A DNA stretch of 42,991 nt, taken from positions 1 to 42,991 of the forward strand of contig CACZIO010000023.1 of assembly GCA_902781215.1 (NCBI GenBank), written 5' to 3'. The DNA comes from an uncultured Lachnospiraceae bacterium (GTDB lineage: Bacteria > Bacillota > Clostridia > Lachnospirales > Lachnospiraceae). The notes under the pieces were generated by a model. That model was not told where the DNA came from, did no database searches, and saw only the letters and a list, made by a program, of their open reading frames with translations. This document shows, piece by piece, positions 16,511 through 24,697 of this stretch; the first letter of the stretch is position 1, and each line of letters starts with the position of its first letter. Position numbers and translations under genes: made by a program.

Positions 16511-17443
16511 TCAGATCTGGTAGCCGACGCTCTTGAGATAGTCGACGCTGGCCTTGATGTCGCGCAGGGAGGTCTCCTGGTTGCGGGGATCGCGCTCCTG
16601 CTCGATGGTGATGTAGCCGCTGTAGCCGATCTCCTCGAGGGCGGTCTTGATGGCGGGATAGTCCAGGGCACCGGTGCCGACGGGGCACATGGTCCCTTCG
16701 CCGCAGCCGTCGAAGAAGCGGATGTGTTTGCCCATGACGGACTCGTAGACCTTCTGGTCGACATCCTTGAAGTGGACATAGTCCAGGACATCCGCGTACT
16801 TCTTCAGATATTCCACGGGATCCATGCCGCAGTAGTAGAGGTGGCCGGTGTCCAGGCAGAGGCCTGCGACCTCGTAGGGCATATCCTCCACATAGCGGGC
16901 GATCTCATCGGAGAACTCGATGTAGGTGCCGGAGTGGGGATGGATCACGGGACGGACGCCCCAGCTGTTGGCGCGCTCGCAGACGGCGCGGACATGGCTC
17001 ATGAACTGCTTCCATTCGTCCGCGTTCATGCGGGGAGCGCGGTCATAGTGACCGGCGTTGAAATCGCGCTCGTCGTGGCCCCAGTCCATGACGGTCATGT
17101 AGGGGGTCGGGAACTTCTGGCCTTCCATGACGGGCAGCTTGGGCAGCCTGTCATCGGTGATCAGCTTGCAGATGTTGTCCACTGCCTCCAGGACGGAGGG
17201 CTGATTGGCGGGATCGACCAGATCGTGGAAGATGGTGCCGGCGACGATCGCCAGCTGGTTCTTCTCCAGCTCCTCGGCGACGACCACGGGGTCGATGGGC
17301 ATGTAGCCGTAGGGGCCCAGCTCGATGGCTGTGTAGCCGGCCTGGTGCGCCTCGGACAGGACCTTGGTCCACTTGGGAAGATAGGGATTCTCGGGATTGT
17401 CAACGCCCCAGCTCGCCGGAGCTCCGCAGATCTGCATAGGCAT
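16511..17443 (-). CDS. Sugar phosphate isomerase/epimerase (xylose isomerase-like, IolE/IolI type)
   Basis: This 310-residue TIM-barrel protein belongs to the AP endonuclease 2/xylose isomerase-like group. CGAPASWGVDNPENPYLP at the N-terminus is reminiscent of inosose dehydratase relatives. Likely metal ligands lie in VRPVIHPHSGTY, LCLDTGHLYY, YVHFKDVD and the terminal ITIEQERD. The substrate cannot be read from sequence; inosose, another keto-inositol or a keto-sugar are reasonable. It follows the oxidoreductase gene on the same strand, separated by a hairpin and an array of 13-bp repeats, with AGGAGG eight bases before the ATG. Together with the oxidoreductase and AraC regulator it suggests an inositol- or sugar-oxidising pathway. 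Confidence 0.85.
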   Translation of the reverse strand: MPMQICGAPASWGVDNPENPYLPKWTKVLSEAHQAGYTAIELGPYGYMPIDPVVVAEELEKNQLAIVAGTIFHDLVDPANQPSVLEAVDNICKLITDDRLPKLPVMEGQKFPTPYMTVMDWGHDERDFNAGHYDRAPRMNADEWKQFMSHVRAVCERANSWGVRPVIHPHSGTYIEFSDEIARYVEDMPYEVAGLCLDTGHLYYCGMDPVEYLKKYADVLDYVHFKDVDQKVYESVMGKHIRFFDGCGEGTMCPVGTGALDYPAIKTALEEIGYSGYITIEQERDPRNQETSLRDIKASVDYLKSVGYQI

Positions 17444-17466
17444 GTCAGATACCTCCTGATTTCTAA

Positions 17467-17544
17467 ATCGGTTCTATACCGCGGTTCTGTATCGCAGTTT
17501 TATATCGCAGTTCTTTATTTCAGTTCTATATTGAAGTTCTATAT
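17467..17544. repeat. Six tandem copies of a 13-bp repeat
   Basis: Consensus CGCAGTTCTATAT in units starting at 17467, 17480, 17493, 17506, 17519 and 17532, no gaps, one to four mismatches each. The array begins 24 bases upstream of the epimerase start. On the minus strand each unit contains TATAGAA, close to a -10 box, so copy number could alter promoter strength or leader length. Confidence 0.88.
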
Positions 17545-17547
17545 CGC

Positions 17548-17570
17548 GCGGGGCTTATCGCAAGCCCCGC
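17548..17570 (-). terminator. Hairpin between oxidoreductase and epimerase genes
   Basis: Perfect nine-base stem GCGGGGCTT/AAGCCCCGC with a five-base loop, 28 bases after the oxidoreductase stop. No T-run follows on the minus strand, so it may protect the upstream mRNA end or partly terminate, with the 13-bp array just beyond. Confidence 0.55.
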
Positions 17571-17597
17571 ATTCATTTGCATTTGCTGTCCGACTAA

Positions 17598-18773
17598 TCA
17601 CCACTTGACCCAGATGCTGCCCTTGTCGGCGGACTCGACGCACTTCTCGAGCCACTTGATGCCGTTGGCGCCGGCCTCGACATCGGGATACCAGAAATCA
17701 CCGTACTCGCTGGTGTCCGCGCCGGACATGGCGATCGCGAACCTTCTGTAGAGGTTGCTCCATGCCTCGAACAGGCCCTCGGCATGGCCGCCGCCGATGC
17801 GGTCCTCGACGCGCGCTTCGGGATAGAGGTAGCCTGCGCCGCGCTCCAGGATGCGGACGGGCTCGCCGTCGATCTCATAGGTCATCTGGTTGGGACGCTC
17901 GTCATCCCACTCGATGGAAGCCTTGGAGCCGATGACACGGATCTTGTGGCCGTGGCGGGCGCCGCAGTTGATGGAGCTGGACCAGCAGTAGACCTGCGCG
18001 CCGTCCTGGACGTTCTCGCTGCCGTCCAGGTTCATGATCGTGAAGGCGTTGTCCTCCAGCTGACGGCCCTCGACGAAGGCCTGCTTGGTGCACATGACGT
18101 CTCTGATCTTCATATCCGGGATCATGGCCTCGATGATGTAGAGGGGATGCGTGCCGACATCGCCCATGGCGAAGGAGATGCCTGCCTTGGAGGGATCAAA
18201 ACGCCACCTGGCAGCGGGATTGGTCTCCTCGACCTTGGTGTTGTAGCCGCCGAAGGCAAAGCTCATGTTGATCAGACGGACGGGACCCAGGTCGCCGTTC
18301 TTGATCATCTGGCGGGCCTGCTGGATCATCTGGTGTCCGGAGTAGCCGTAGGTCACGCCGACGACCAGGTTCTTTTCCTTTGCGATGGTGCAGAGCTCCT
18401 CAGCTTCCTCGCTGGTGAAGCAGATCGGCTTCTCACAGACGACGTGGAAACCAGCCTCCAGAGCCGCCTTCGCGATGGCGTAGTGGGTGCTGTTGGGCGT
18501 CGCGATGGAGACGGCCTCGATGCGGTCCTCGCGCTTCTGCTCCTCGGCGAACATGGTCTGATAATCGGGATAGCAGCGGTCGGGTTCCACGCCCAGCTCC
18601 TTGCCGAACGCAATGCCGCGCTCGGGATCGATATCAAATGCGCCCGCGACCAGCCTGAAGTTGTTGTCGCGCTGTGCAGCAGACCTGTGGATGTAGCCGA
18701 TCTGGCTGCCCTTGCCGCCGCCGACCATTGCCCAGCGGATGCTGTGATCGAGAACCTTGGATCCGTTAATCAT
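17598..18773 (-). CDS. Gfo/Idh/MocA family oxidoreductase
   Basis: This 391-residue NAD(P)-dependent dehydrogenase probably oxidises an inositol or sugar. The Rossmann fold opens with WAMVGGGKGSQIG; the catalytic Lys is in VVCEKPICF; DVGTHPLYIIEAM carries the conserved His of the substrate pocket. Length is usual for the family. The ribosome site AAGGAGGG is strong. It is the first gene after the AraC regulator and precedes the epimerase, a pairing common in myo-/scyllo-inositol and related catabolic operons. A catabolite-response-like site lies 150 bases upstream. The exact substrate is not readable. Confidence 0.88.
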   Translation of the reverse strand: MINGSKVLDHSIRWAMVGGGKGSQIGYIHRSAAQRDNNFRLVAGAFDIDPERGIAFGKELGVEPDRCYPDYQTMFAEEQKREDRIEAVSIATPNSTHYAIAKAALEAGFHVVCEKPICFTSEEAEELCTIAKEKNLVVGVTYGYSGHQMIQQARQMIKNGDLGPVRLINMSFAFGGYNTKVEETNPAARWRFDPSKAGISFAMGDVGTHPLYIIEAMIPDMKIRDVMCTKQAFVEGRQLEDNAFTIMNLDGSENVQDGAQVYCWSSSINCGARHGHKIRVIGSKASIEWDDERPNQMTYEIDGEPVRILERGAGYLYPEARVEDRIGGGHAEGLFEAWSNLYRRFAIAMSGADTSEYGDFWYPDVEAGANGIKWLEKCVESADKGSIWVKW

Positions 18774-19003
18774 TGTGTTACCCTCCTTGTTTATTTCTTT
18801 TGCCGCCCTTCCCGGGTAGTTTTTGTGTTGATATCTGTTTTGAAAACTATTATTTCTGCTGTGATACTTTTTTGTTTTGTATTGCTGCTTTGTTTTGTGA
18901 TGCCTGTTTGAAAAAATCTATGTAAACGTTTGCGTGTTACCCTGTTCATTTCCGGGATCTCTCCCGGCCGCCGGTCATGCGGCGGTGTCTCATCCCGGCT
19001 GTC
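18774..19003. other. Promoter region of the oxidoreductase operon
   Basis: Contains a TG/TTTT-rich stretch (18830-18910) and the cre-like site. No gene is seen. The promoter cannot be fixed; AraC control from the adjacent gene is likely. Confidence 0.4.
18920..18935. promoter_or_regulatory. Catabolite response element-like site
   Basis: ATGTAAACGTTTGCGT matches the Firmicutes cre consensus WTGNAANCGNWWNCAW with one mismatch. It would place the oxidoreductase-epimerase genes under carbon catabolite control by CcpA. Confidence 0.5.
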
Positions 19004-19864
19004 TCATCCCTTCAGGTGGAAGAAATTGCGGAAGGCCGCCGGGGTCTGTCCCGTCTTCTCCCGGAAGAACCTGGTGAAGTGGGATGTGTTGGCGAAGCCG
19101 CACCGCTCGGCGATCTCCGCGATGGTCAGGATCTTGTCCGTCAGCATTTCCTTGGCCGCGTTGATCCTGACGTCCGCCAGATAGTCGTTCGGCGTCCTGC
19201 CCGTCTCCTTGCGGAAGAGTCTGGTAAAGTAGAAGCGGCTGAGCGATACATGCTCCGCGATCTCACTGATCTGGAGCGGACCGTCGTAGTGGCTGTTGAT
19301 GAACTCGATCGCCTCCTCGACCGGCGGCGAGAGCGTCACCGCCTTCTGATCGATCATGTTGCAGAACATGGTGTGGATCAGGAGCGAGATCGTGTGGTCC
19401 TGCGGAAAAGGCGCGTCCAGCTCGTCCATCAGCTTTTCCAGTGTCCTGTGCAGCTTCCCGGTCACCTTGAAGGTCTGTCCGCCCTCACCGGCGATCTGCC
19501 GGTAGAAGGCTTCCGAGGCGTTTCCGTCAAAGAGCATCTCCCATTTTTCCAGTGTGTCCGACGCCGCCCTGTAGGCGTGCGGTCTGCGGAAATCCAGCAG
19601 GACTGCCTCATTCTCCTTCACAATGGTCCGTTCTCCTTCATACTCCAGCTCCATCTGGCCTTTCATCACATAGATGACGGAGTAGAAATCCAGGCTTTCC
19701 CTGCGGACACTGTAGAGGCTGCTGCAGGTATACCGGCTGCTCCAGACTGCGTAGAACAGATGCTGACCGGCAAACTCGAGCGGAGTGTGAAATCCACCTC
19801 CCTTTTTCTCCAGAATCCCTTTTTCATTGTAGATTCGTATTCGTTCTCTTGTCGCCTGATCCAT
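19004..19864 (-). CDS. AraC family transcriptional regulator
   Basis: The 286-residue protein has an N-terminal cupin-like ligand domain (SLDFYSVIYVMKGQMEL, LLDFRRPHAYR) and a C-terminal double helix-turn-helix. The latter has ISEIAEHVSLSRFYFTRLFRKETG and the AraC signature IAEIAERCGFANTSHFTRFFREKTG. It probably senses the sugar handled by the two downstream enzymes and activates their promoter. GGAG six bases before ATG 19864 supports the start. It lies 230 bases upstream of the oxidoreductase gene on the same strand. Confidence 0.92.
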   Translation of the reverse strand: MDQATRERIRIYNEKGILEKKGGGFHTPLEFAGQHLFYAVWSSRYTCSSLYSVRRESLDFYSVIYVMKGQMELEYEGERTIVKENEAVLLDFRRPHAYRAASDTLEKWEMLFDGNASEAFYRQIAGEGGQTFKVTGKLHRTLEKLMDELDAPFPQDHTISLLIHTMFCNMIDQKAVTLSPPVEEAIEFINSHYDGPLQISEIAEHVSLSRFYFTRLFRKETGRTPNDYLADVRINAAKEMLTDKILTIAEIAERCGFANTSHFTRFFREKTGQTPAAFRNFFHLKG

Positions 19865-20059
19865 CTGCTTCTCCGATCTCCTGTGAGTTTTCCGGCCTCA
19901 CGGTGTTACCCGCCAATCCATCCGGCAGTGCCTGCCGGTACAGGCCCTGCGCTGACTGCAGATTTCCTTTTTGTGAACTTGTGTTTATTGTCTGTGTCTG
20001 TCCTGCTGTCTTGTGTTTGTTCCGTCCTTGTTTTGATGGTTATATTCTATCCAACTGCC

Positions 20060-20110
20060 AAGGGCAAAAAAAGACACATCCTTGCCTGGAAGTGTTCTTT
20101 TTTTGCCCTT
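20060..20110. repeat. Inverted repeat with an A7/T7 core
   Basis: AAGGGCAAAAAAAGACAC pairs with GTGTTCTTTTTTTGCCCTT apart from one extra T, around a 14-base loop. It lies about 200 bases upstream of the AraC start, so it may be a second terminator for the upstream gene or a bent regulatory site. Confidence 0.7.
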
Positions 20111-20215
20111 TTATTATTGTCCGCTTTTATCTTCATTGTTTCTTTATTGCCCACGACAAAAAAAGGACGTCCCGCCGCGCCGCCCCAAATCCGCCCCGCA
20201 CCCGGCCCGGACGCG

Positions 20216-20256
20216 TAAAAAGAGCCCGGAGAGGCGGTATTTTCCGCTCTCCGGGC
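20216..20256 (-). terminator. Terminator of the phosphohexomutase gene
   Basis: GCCCGGAG and GCGG pair with CCGC and CTCCGGGC (20224-20256), followed on the minus strand by TCTTTTTAC. It lies 265 bases past the mutase stop, so the transcript has a long 3' tail. Confidence 0.75.
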
Positions 20257-20521
20257 CCCTCTCCCTGAAGCCGCAAACGTCACATAATTGCAAAAAACGC
20301 TGTTCTTTCCATTCCTGTCATGTGGTTTCTTGCCCAAAGTTCATTGCCGTGGATGTTGATTTTCTGCTCTCTTTTTTTGCATGTGCAAAAAGAGCATGCG
20401 GGAATCTGCCGGGGCCCGGCATGTCAGGGCCGGGCCGCCGCTGCGGCAAGGCAAAAGCTCTGCCCTCACCTCATCTGCTCTGCAGGCCCGGCTCCGGGTT
20501 CTGCCGGACCTGCAGGTCTCC

Positions 20522-22309
20522 TCACTCCACCTGGCCGATGATCCGGTCCATGGCCGTCCGCATCCTGCGGACCCGGTCCGCAGCTTCTTCACGCTGCGCA
20601 GAGACCGCATAGTAATAGAACTTGATCTTGGGTTCGGTGCCGGAGGGCCGCATGGCGAACCAGCTGCCGTCCTCCATGGTGAATTTCAGGACGTTGGAGG
20701 CCGGGATATCCTCATAGCCGTCGATATAATCGGTCACCTTTGCGACCCTGAGCCCGTCGAACGCCCGCGGCGGCGCGCCGCGCAGGCTGTCCATGATCCG
20801 GCCGATGCGCGCCGCGCCCTCCTGGCCCTTGAGGACGACGGACACGCTGTCCTCCACGAAATATCCGTAGCGCCGGTAGAGGCTCTCCAGCAGGTCCCGG
20901 ATGGTCCGGCCGCGCTTTTTGCACCAGGCCGCCATCTCCATGACCAGCATGCCGGCGCAGATGCCGTCCTTGTCGCGGACCGCCTCCCCCGGCGCGCAGC
21001 CGATGCTCTCCTCGTAGCCGAAGAAATAGCTGTATCCCTCTTTTTCCAGGCGGGGGATCACACCGCAGATGTTCTTGAAGCCGGTGAGGGCCTCATAGAC
21101 CCGGATGCCGTAGTCCTCGCAGATGGCGCGCCCGAAGTCGCCCGTCACAATGGACTTGATCATGGCAGGCCCGTTCACGGCAGCAGCTGCCGCATGGCCG
21201 GCGCCGGACTTATCCGAAGGTCCGGCCTCCGCTGCCCCCGGCGCACTGCCGTCCTTCGCCCGGGAAACCGCACCTTCCTTCTCCCCGAACTGCGCCATGG
21301 CCATGTAGGCGATCAGGAGGGCGCCGGTCTGGTTGCCGTTGAGAGGCTCGTAGCCGCCCCTGCCGTCCGGGATCTCTATGGCCATGCGGTCGCTGTCGGG
21401 ATCGGTCGCGATCAGGACCTCCGCCCCGGTCTCCCGGCCCAGCTTCTCCGCCAGCTCAAAGCCCTTCGGGTCCTCCGGGTTGGGATAGCCCACCGTCGTA
21501 AACTCCGGATCGGGATCCCTCTGCTCCGGCACGATGTGGAAATCCGTGTAGCCCAGCTCCTTTGCGAGGCGGTCCATGGGGATGCTGCCCGCCCCGTTCA
21601 GCGGCGTGTAGACGACCGATACGGTCTTGTCCAGCTCCTCATCCGGCCGCTGCCGCATGCTGTAGACATAGTCCAGATAGGCCCGGTCCGTCTCCTCGCC
21701 CAGCATGGTCAGAAGCCCCCTCTTCTCCCCCTCCTCGAGGGAAATGCCGCCGAAATCGTCGAACAGGTCCAGCTTCCGGATCCCCGCCAGGATGCCGTCG
21801 GAGACCGCGCCGGAGATCTGGGCCCCGTCCTGCCAGTAGACCTTGTAGCCGTTGTACTCCCTGGGATTGTGGCTGGCCGTCATGTTGATGCCCGACACCG
21901 CCCCGTATTTGCGGATGGCAAAGGACAGCTCCGGCGTCGGCCGCATGGACGGGAACAGGTATGCCCGGATTCCCTGCCCCATCAGGATCGAGGCCGCCAG
22001 CTCCGAGAACTCCTTTGAAAAATACCGGCAGTCATAGGCGATGGCAACGCCCCGGGCCGGATCCTCGCCCGACGCCAGGATATAGTCCGCGATGGCCTTC
22101 GTGGCCCGGCCGACCGTCAGCCGGTTCATGCGGTTGGTCCCCGCCCCGCAGATGCCCCGCAGGCCGGCCGTCCCGAATTCGATCTCCTGGTAGAAGCGGT
22201 CGCTGATCTCCTTCTCGTCGCCCCCGACCGCCAGCAGCTCCGCCCGCAGCGGATCCTGCGCCGGCAGCCTGTCCAGCCAGAGCTGATACAGATCCCTTGT
22301 ATTTTTCAT
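20522..22309 (-). CDS. pgm: Phosphoglucomutase/phosphomannomutase
   Basis: This 595-residue alpha-D-phosphohexomutase interconverts hexose 1- and 6-phosphates. It has all four family markers: GTAGLRG near the N-terminus, the phosphoserine loop TASHNPREYNG, the magnesium loop ATDPDSDR, and the phosphate-binding RPSGTEPK near the C-terminus. A low-complexity insert rich in Ala, Gly, Ser and Pro (bases about 21178-21298) breaks the region between the metal loop and MIKSIVTGDFG. ATG 22309 is chosen since AGGAGG lies nine bases upstream; a GTG at 22336 is in frame but its codons overlap that ribosome site. The product feeds glycogen or cell-wall sugar nucleotide synthesis. An eight-copy 13-bp repeat array lies 57 bases upstream. 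Confidence 0.93.
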   Translation of the reverse strand: MKNTRDLYQLWLDRLPAQDPLRAELLAVGGDEKEISDRFYQEIEFGTAGLRGICGAGTNRMNRLTVGRATKAIADYILASGEDPARGVAIAYDCRYFSKEFSELAASILMGQGIRAYLFPSMRPTPELSFAIRKYGAVSGINMTASHNPREYNGYKVYWQDGAQISGAVSDGILAGIRKLDLFDDFGGISLEEGEKRGLLTMLGEETDRAYLDYVYSMRQRPDEELDKTVSVVYTPLNGAGSIPMDRLAKELGYTDFHIVPEQRDPDPEFTTVGYPNPEDPKGFELAEKLGRETGAEVLIATDPDSDRMAIEIPDGRGGYEPLNGNQTGALLIAYMAMAQFGEKEGAVSRAKDGSAPGAAEAGPSDKSGAGHAAAAAVNGPAMIKSIVTGDFGRAICEDYGIRVYEALTGFKNICGVIPRLEKEGYSYFFGYEESIGCAPGEAVRDKDGICAGMLVMEMAAWCKKRGRTIRDLLESLYRRYGYFVEDSVSVVLKGQEGAARIGRIMDSLRGAPPRAFDGLRVAKVTDYIDGYEDIPASNVLKFTMEDGSWFAMRPSGTEPKIKFYYYAVSAQREEAADRVRRMRTAMDRIIGQVE

Positions 22310-22365
22310 GCGATACAGCCTCCTTTCCTTTTTCACCGGAGAGCCTCTTCAGCGCCCTCCCTCAA

Positions 22366-22470
22366 AACGATCCAACAAAAACGATCCGAAAAAATGATTC
22401 GCCAGAACGATCCGAAAGAATGATTCACCAGAATGATCCGGCAGAACGATCCGAAAAAATGATCGGGCAA
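22366..22470. repeat. Eight tandem copies of a degenerate 13-bp repeat
   Basis: Units start at 22366, 22380, 22393, 22406, 22419, 22432, 22445 and 22458; the consensus is AAYGATYCGNMAG, with one extra base after unit 1. Alternating AACGATCCGAAAA and AATGATTCGCCAG units give a 26-bp higher order. The array is 57 bases upstream of the phosphohexomutase start. A 20-codon repetitive frame crosses it on the minus strand but does not resemble a real protein. Confidence 0.88.
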
Positions 22471-22577
22471 AATACCGAAAATCAGATGTAAACGAGCCCG
22501 GCAAACAGCGCGGCGCCCCGCACCCGCGCCGCACGCAGGCGCAGGGCGCCGGTCTCGTTCCATAAATATGTTGATCA

Positions 22578-22612
22578 TGCTGAGGTCCGTTCAAAACTCG
22601 TTGACCTCAGCA
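22578..22612 (-). terminator. Hairpin after the TRAP permease gene
   Basis: Perfect ten-base stem TGCTGAGGTC/GACCTCAGCA with a 15-base loop, 40 bases past the permease stop. The sequence after it on the minus strand is AT-rich but lacks a clean T-run. Confidence 0.6.
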
Positions 22613-22651
22613 GCAGATTGACACTGCACAGGACAGATGACCCGCAGGTGA

Positions 22652-24697
22652 TCATGCCTGTTTTTTTCTTCTGCTCACCATCAGGCCGATCGCGCCGCCC
22701 GCCACGATCAGGAGCAGGCCGATCAGGTCGGTCACATGGCCGGGGACGATCATCATCAGGCCGCCCGCGACCAGCAGGATCCTGTCGACGATGCCCATAT
22801 CCGCGAAGAGGTAGCCCTCCAGAGCCGCCGCGACGGCAAAGATACCGACCAGGGACGTGATGGCGATGACAACGACCTCCAGCACATTCGTCTCGATCAG
22901 CAGCATGGAGGGGCTGAAGCAGAAGACATAGGGAATGATGAAGGCCGCGATGGCCAGCTTGGTCGCGTTGAAGGCCGTCCGCATGGGATTGGACTTGGCG
23001 ATGGCGCTGCCCGCGTAGGCCGCCAGGGCGACGGGCGGCGTGATGTCCGCGACAATACCGAAGTAGAAGACAAAGAAGTGGGCCGCCATGATCGGGACGC
23101 CCATGCGGGTCAGGATAGGCGCGCAGGTCGCCGCCATGATGCAGTAGGTCGCCGTCGTCGGAACGCCCATGCCCAGGACGATGCAGCACAGCATGGTCAG
23201 GAAGAGGGCGATGAAGAGCTTGTCGCCCGCGACCGCCACGATGGCGTTGATCATCTCGTTGGCCAGGCCGGTCATGGTGATCGTGCCGGAGATGATGCCC
23301 GCGACGCCGCAGGCCGCGCCGACCGTGATGGTTCCCTTGCCGCCCGCCTCGAGCGAGTCAAAGAACTTCTTAACGGTAAAGCAGTTGCCGGAATCCTCGT
23401 TGTTGCCGATGATGGCGTCCTTGAGCGGGCTCGCGGAGCCGTCCCGCTTCAGGTCGCTGACCGCCCGGCGGTAGCTCCCGTCAAAGATGCCGTCGATGAT
23501 ACCGACCGCGATGGCCGCCACGATGGAATAGGCCGCCGCCCTCTGCATGGTCATCATATTGCCGGAGACCCAGATGACCAGCAGGATCAGGGGGGTCAGC
23601 AGATAGACCTTGCGGATCAGCTTCGTGAACCTGGGCAGCTTCTCCGATGGAATGCCGGTGAGCCCGTACTTTTTCGCCTCCAGATGGACCGCGATGAAAA
23701 TACCGGTAAAGTAGAGGATGGCGGGCAGAATGGCCCTGACCAGGATATCCGAATAGGGCACGCCCATGATATCCGCCATCAGGAAGGCCGCCGCCCCCAT
23801 GATGGGAGGCATGATCTGGCCGCCCGTGGAGGCCGCCGCCTCGACCGCGCCGGCAAATTCCGCCTTGTAGCCGGTGTCCTTCATCATGGGGATGGTGACA
23901 GATCCGGTCGTGACCGTATTGCCGACAGATGAACCGCTGACCATGCCGCACAGGGCCGACGAGATGACCGCCACCTTAGCGGGTCCGCCCGCATAGCGGC
24001 CGGCCGCGCAGTTGGCCAGGTTGATAAAGAACTCCGAGATGCCCGTCCGCTCCAGGAAGGCGCCGAAGACAATGAAGACGACGATGTACTTGGAGCAGAC
24101 GTTGATCGGCGTCGACAGGATACCCGTCTTGGCATAGAAAAGGTTGCGCACCAGGTAGCGCAGACGCCCCGCGATCGAGGGATTGGTCAGTCCGTAGACG
24201 ATCGCGTATACAATGAAAAAGAGGGCTACGAAAAGGATGGGCCAGCCGACGCTGCGGCGGGTCACCTCCAGCAGAGCGACGACGCCCACGATGGCGATCA
24301 GGATCTGATAGACCTGGAACCGGGTGCCCTGCTGAATGATCTGCTCCGCAAAAAAGGTGTAGTAGAGGAAGGCACCGGTGCCCAGCACCATGCCGACGAT
24401 GTCATACCAGGGGATATAGTTGGCCTTCTGCTCGCCCTTTTTGGCGGGATAGGTCAGAAAGCCCAGCAAGATGACCAGACCCATGAAGGAGGTCAAACGG
24501 ATCTCCTCCAGGAAGGTCGCGAAGAGGGTCACCCAGATGCAGAAGAGGGAGAAGCCGATCAGGATGGCCTTGACGGCCAGGGCCGGCTTTCCGGTCCAGA
24601 CACGGACGTTGGATTCGCGGTCATATTTCCGCATGACCTCCTCGAGGTCCTCCTGGACCAGCTCATATTCCCGTTCTTTTCCATTCGTGCTGCTCAT
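22652..24697 (-). CDS. TRAP transporter fused permease (DctQ-DctM type, TAXI family)
   Basis: The 681-residue polytopic protein combines the small and large TRAP permease subunits. Four helices lie in the first 200 residues, and then a DctM-like region has GTVTTGSVTIPMMK and MPPIMGAAAFLMADIMG. ATTATYCIMAATCAPIL and GIVADITPPVALAAYAGSAIA are conserved transport-core motifs. It is a sodium-driven uptake system working with the binding protein encoded just upstream. The start ATG overlaps the stop of that gene (ATGA, 24694-24697), with AGGAGG inside its end, so the two are translationally coupled. The substrate is probably a dicarboxylate or amino acid and cannot be read. Confidence 0.92.
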   Translation of the reverse strand: MSSTNGKEREYELVQEDLEEVMRKYDRESNVRVWTGKPALAVKAILIGFSLFCIWVTLFATFLEEIRLTSFMGLVILLGFLTYPAKKGEQKANYIPWYDIVGMVLGTGAFLYYTFFAEQIIQQGTRFQVYQILIAIVGVVALLEVTRRSVGWPILFVALFFIVYAIVYGLTNPSIAGRLRYLVRNLFYAKTGILSTPINVCSKYIVVFIVFGAFLERTGISEFFINLANCAAGRYAGGPAKVAVISSALCGMVSGSSVGNTVTTGSVTIPMMKDTGYKAEFAGAVEAAASTGGQIMPPIMGAAAFLMADIMGVPYSDILVRAILPAILYFTGIFIAVHLEAKKYGLTGIPSEKLPRFTKLIRKVYLLTPLILLVIWVSGNMMTMQRAAAYSIVAAIAVGIIDGIFDGSYRRAVSDLKRDGSASPLKDAIIGNNEDSGNCFTVKKFFDSLEAGGKGTITVGAACGVAGIISGTITMTGLANEMINAIVAVAGDKLFIALFLTMLCCIVLGMGVPTTATYCIMAATCAPILTRMGVPIMAAHFFVFYFGIVADITPPVALAAYAGSAIAKSNPMRTAFNATKLAIAAFIIPYVFCFSPSMLLIETNVLEVVVIAITSLVGIFAVAAALEGYLFADMGIVDRILLVAGGLMMIVPGHVTDLIGLLLIVAGGAIGLMVSRRKKQA

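Larger units (their letters stand above)
19865..20521. other. Long intergenic region between phosphohexomutase and AraC genes
   Basis: These 657 bases show no convincing gene on either strand. They hold the AT-core inverted repeat at 20060-20110, the mutase terminator at 20216-20256, a TTTTTGCA/TGCAAAAA palindrome near 20371-20388, and GC-rich hairpins near 20410-20440. Confidence 0.5.

Noticed and set aside
17467-17544. CRISPR array
   Set aside because: Units are contiguous without spacers and only 13 bases long. No cas gene is present.
22333-22578. Minus-strand frame over the 13-bp array
   Set aside because: The repetitive peptide reflects DNA repeats, 13 is not a multiple of three so the frame shifts at each unit, and no ribosome site is present.
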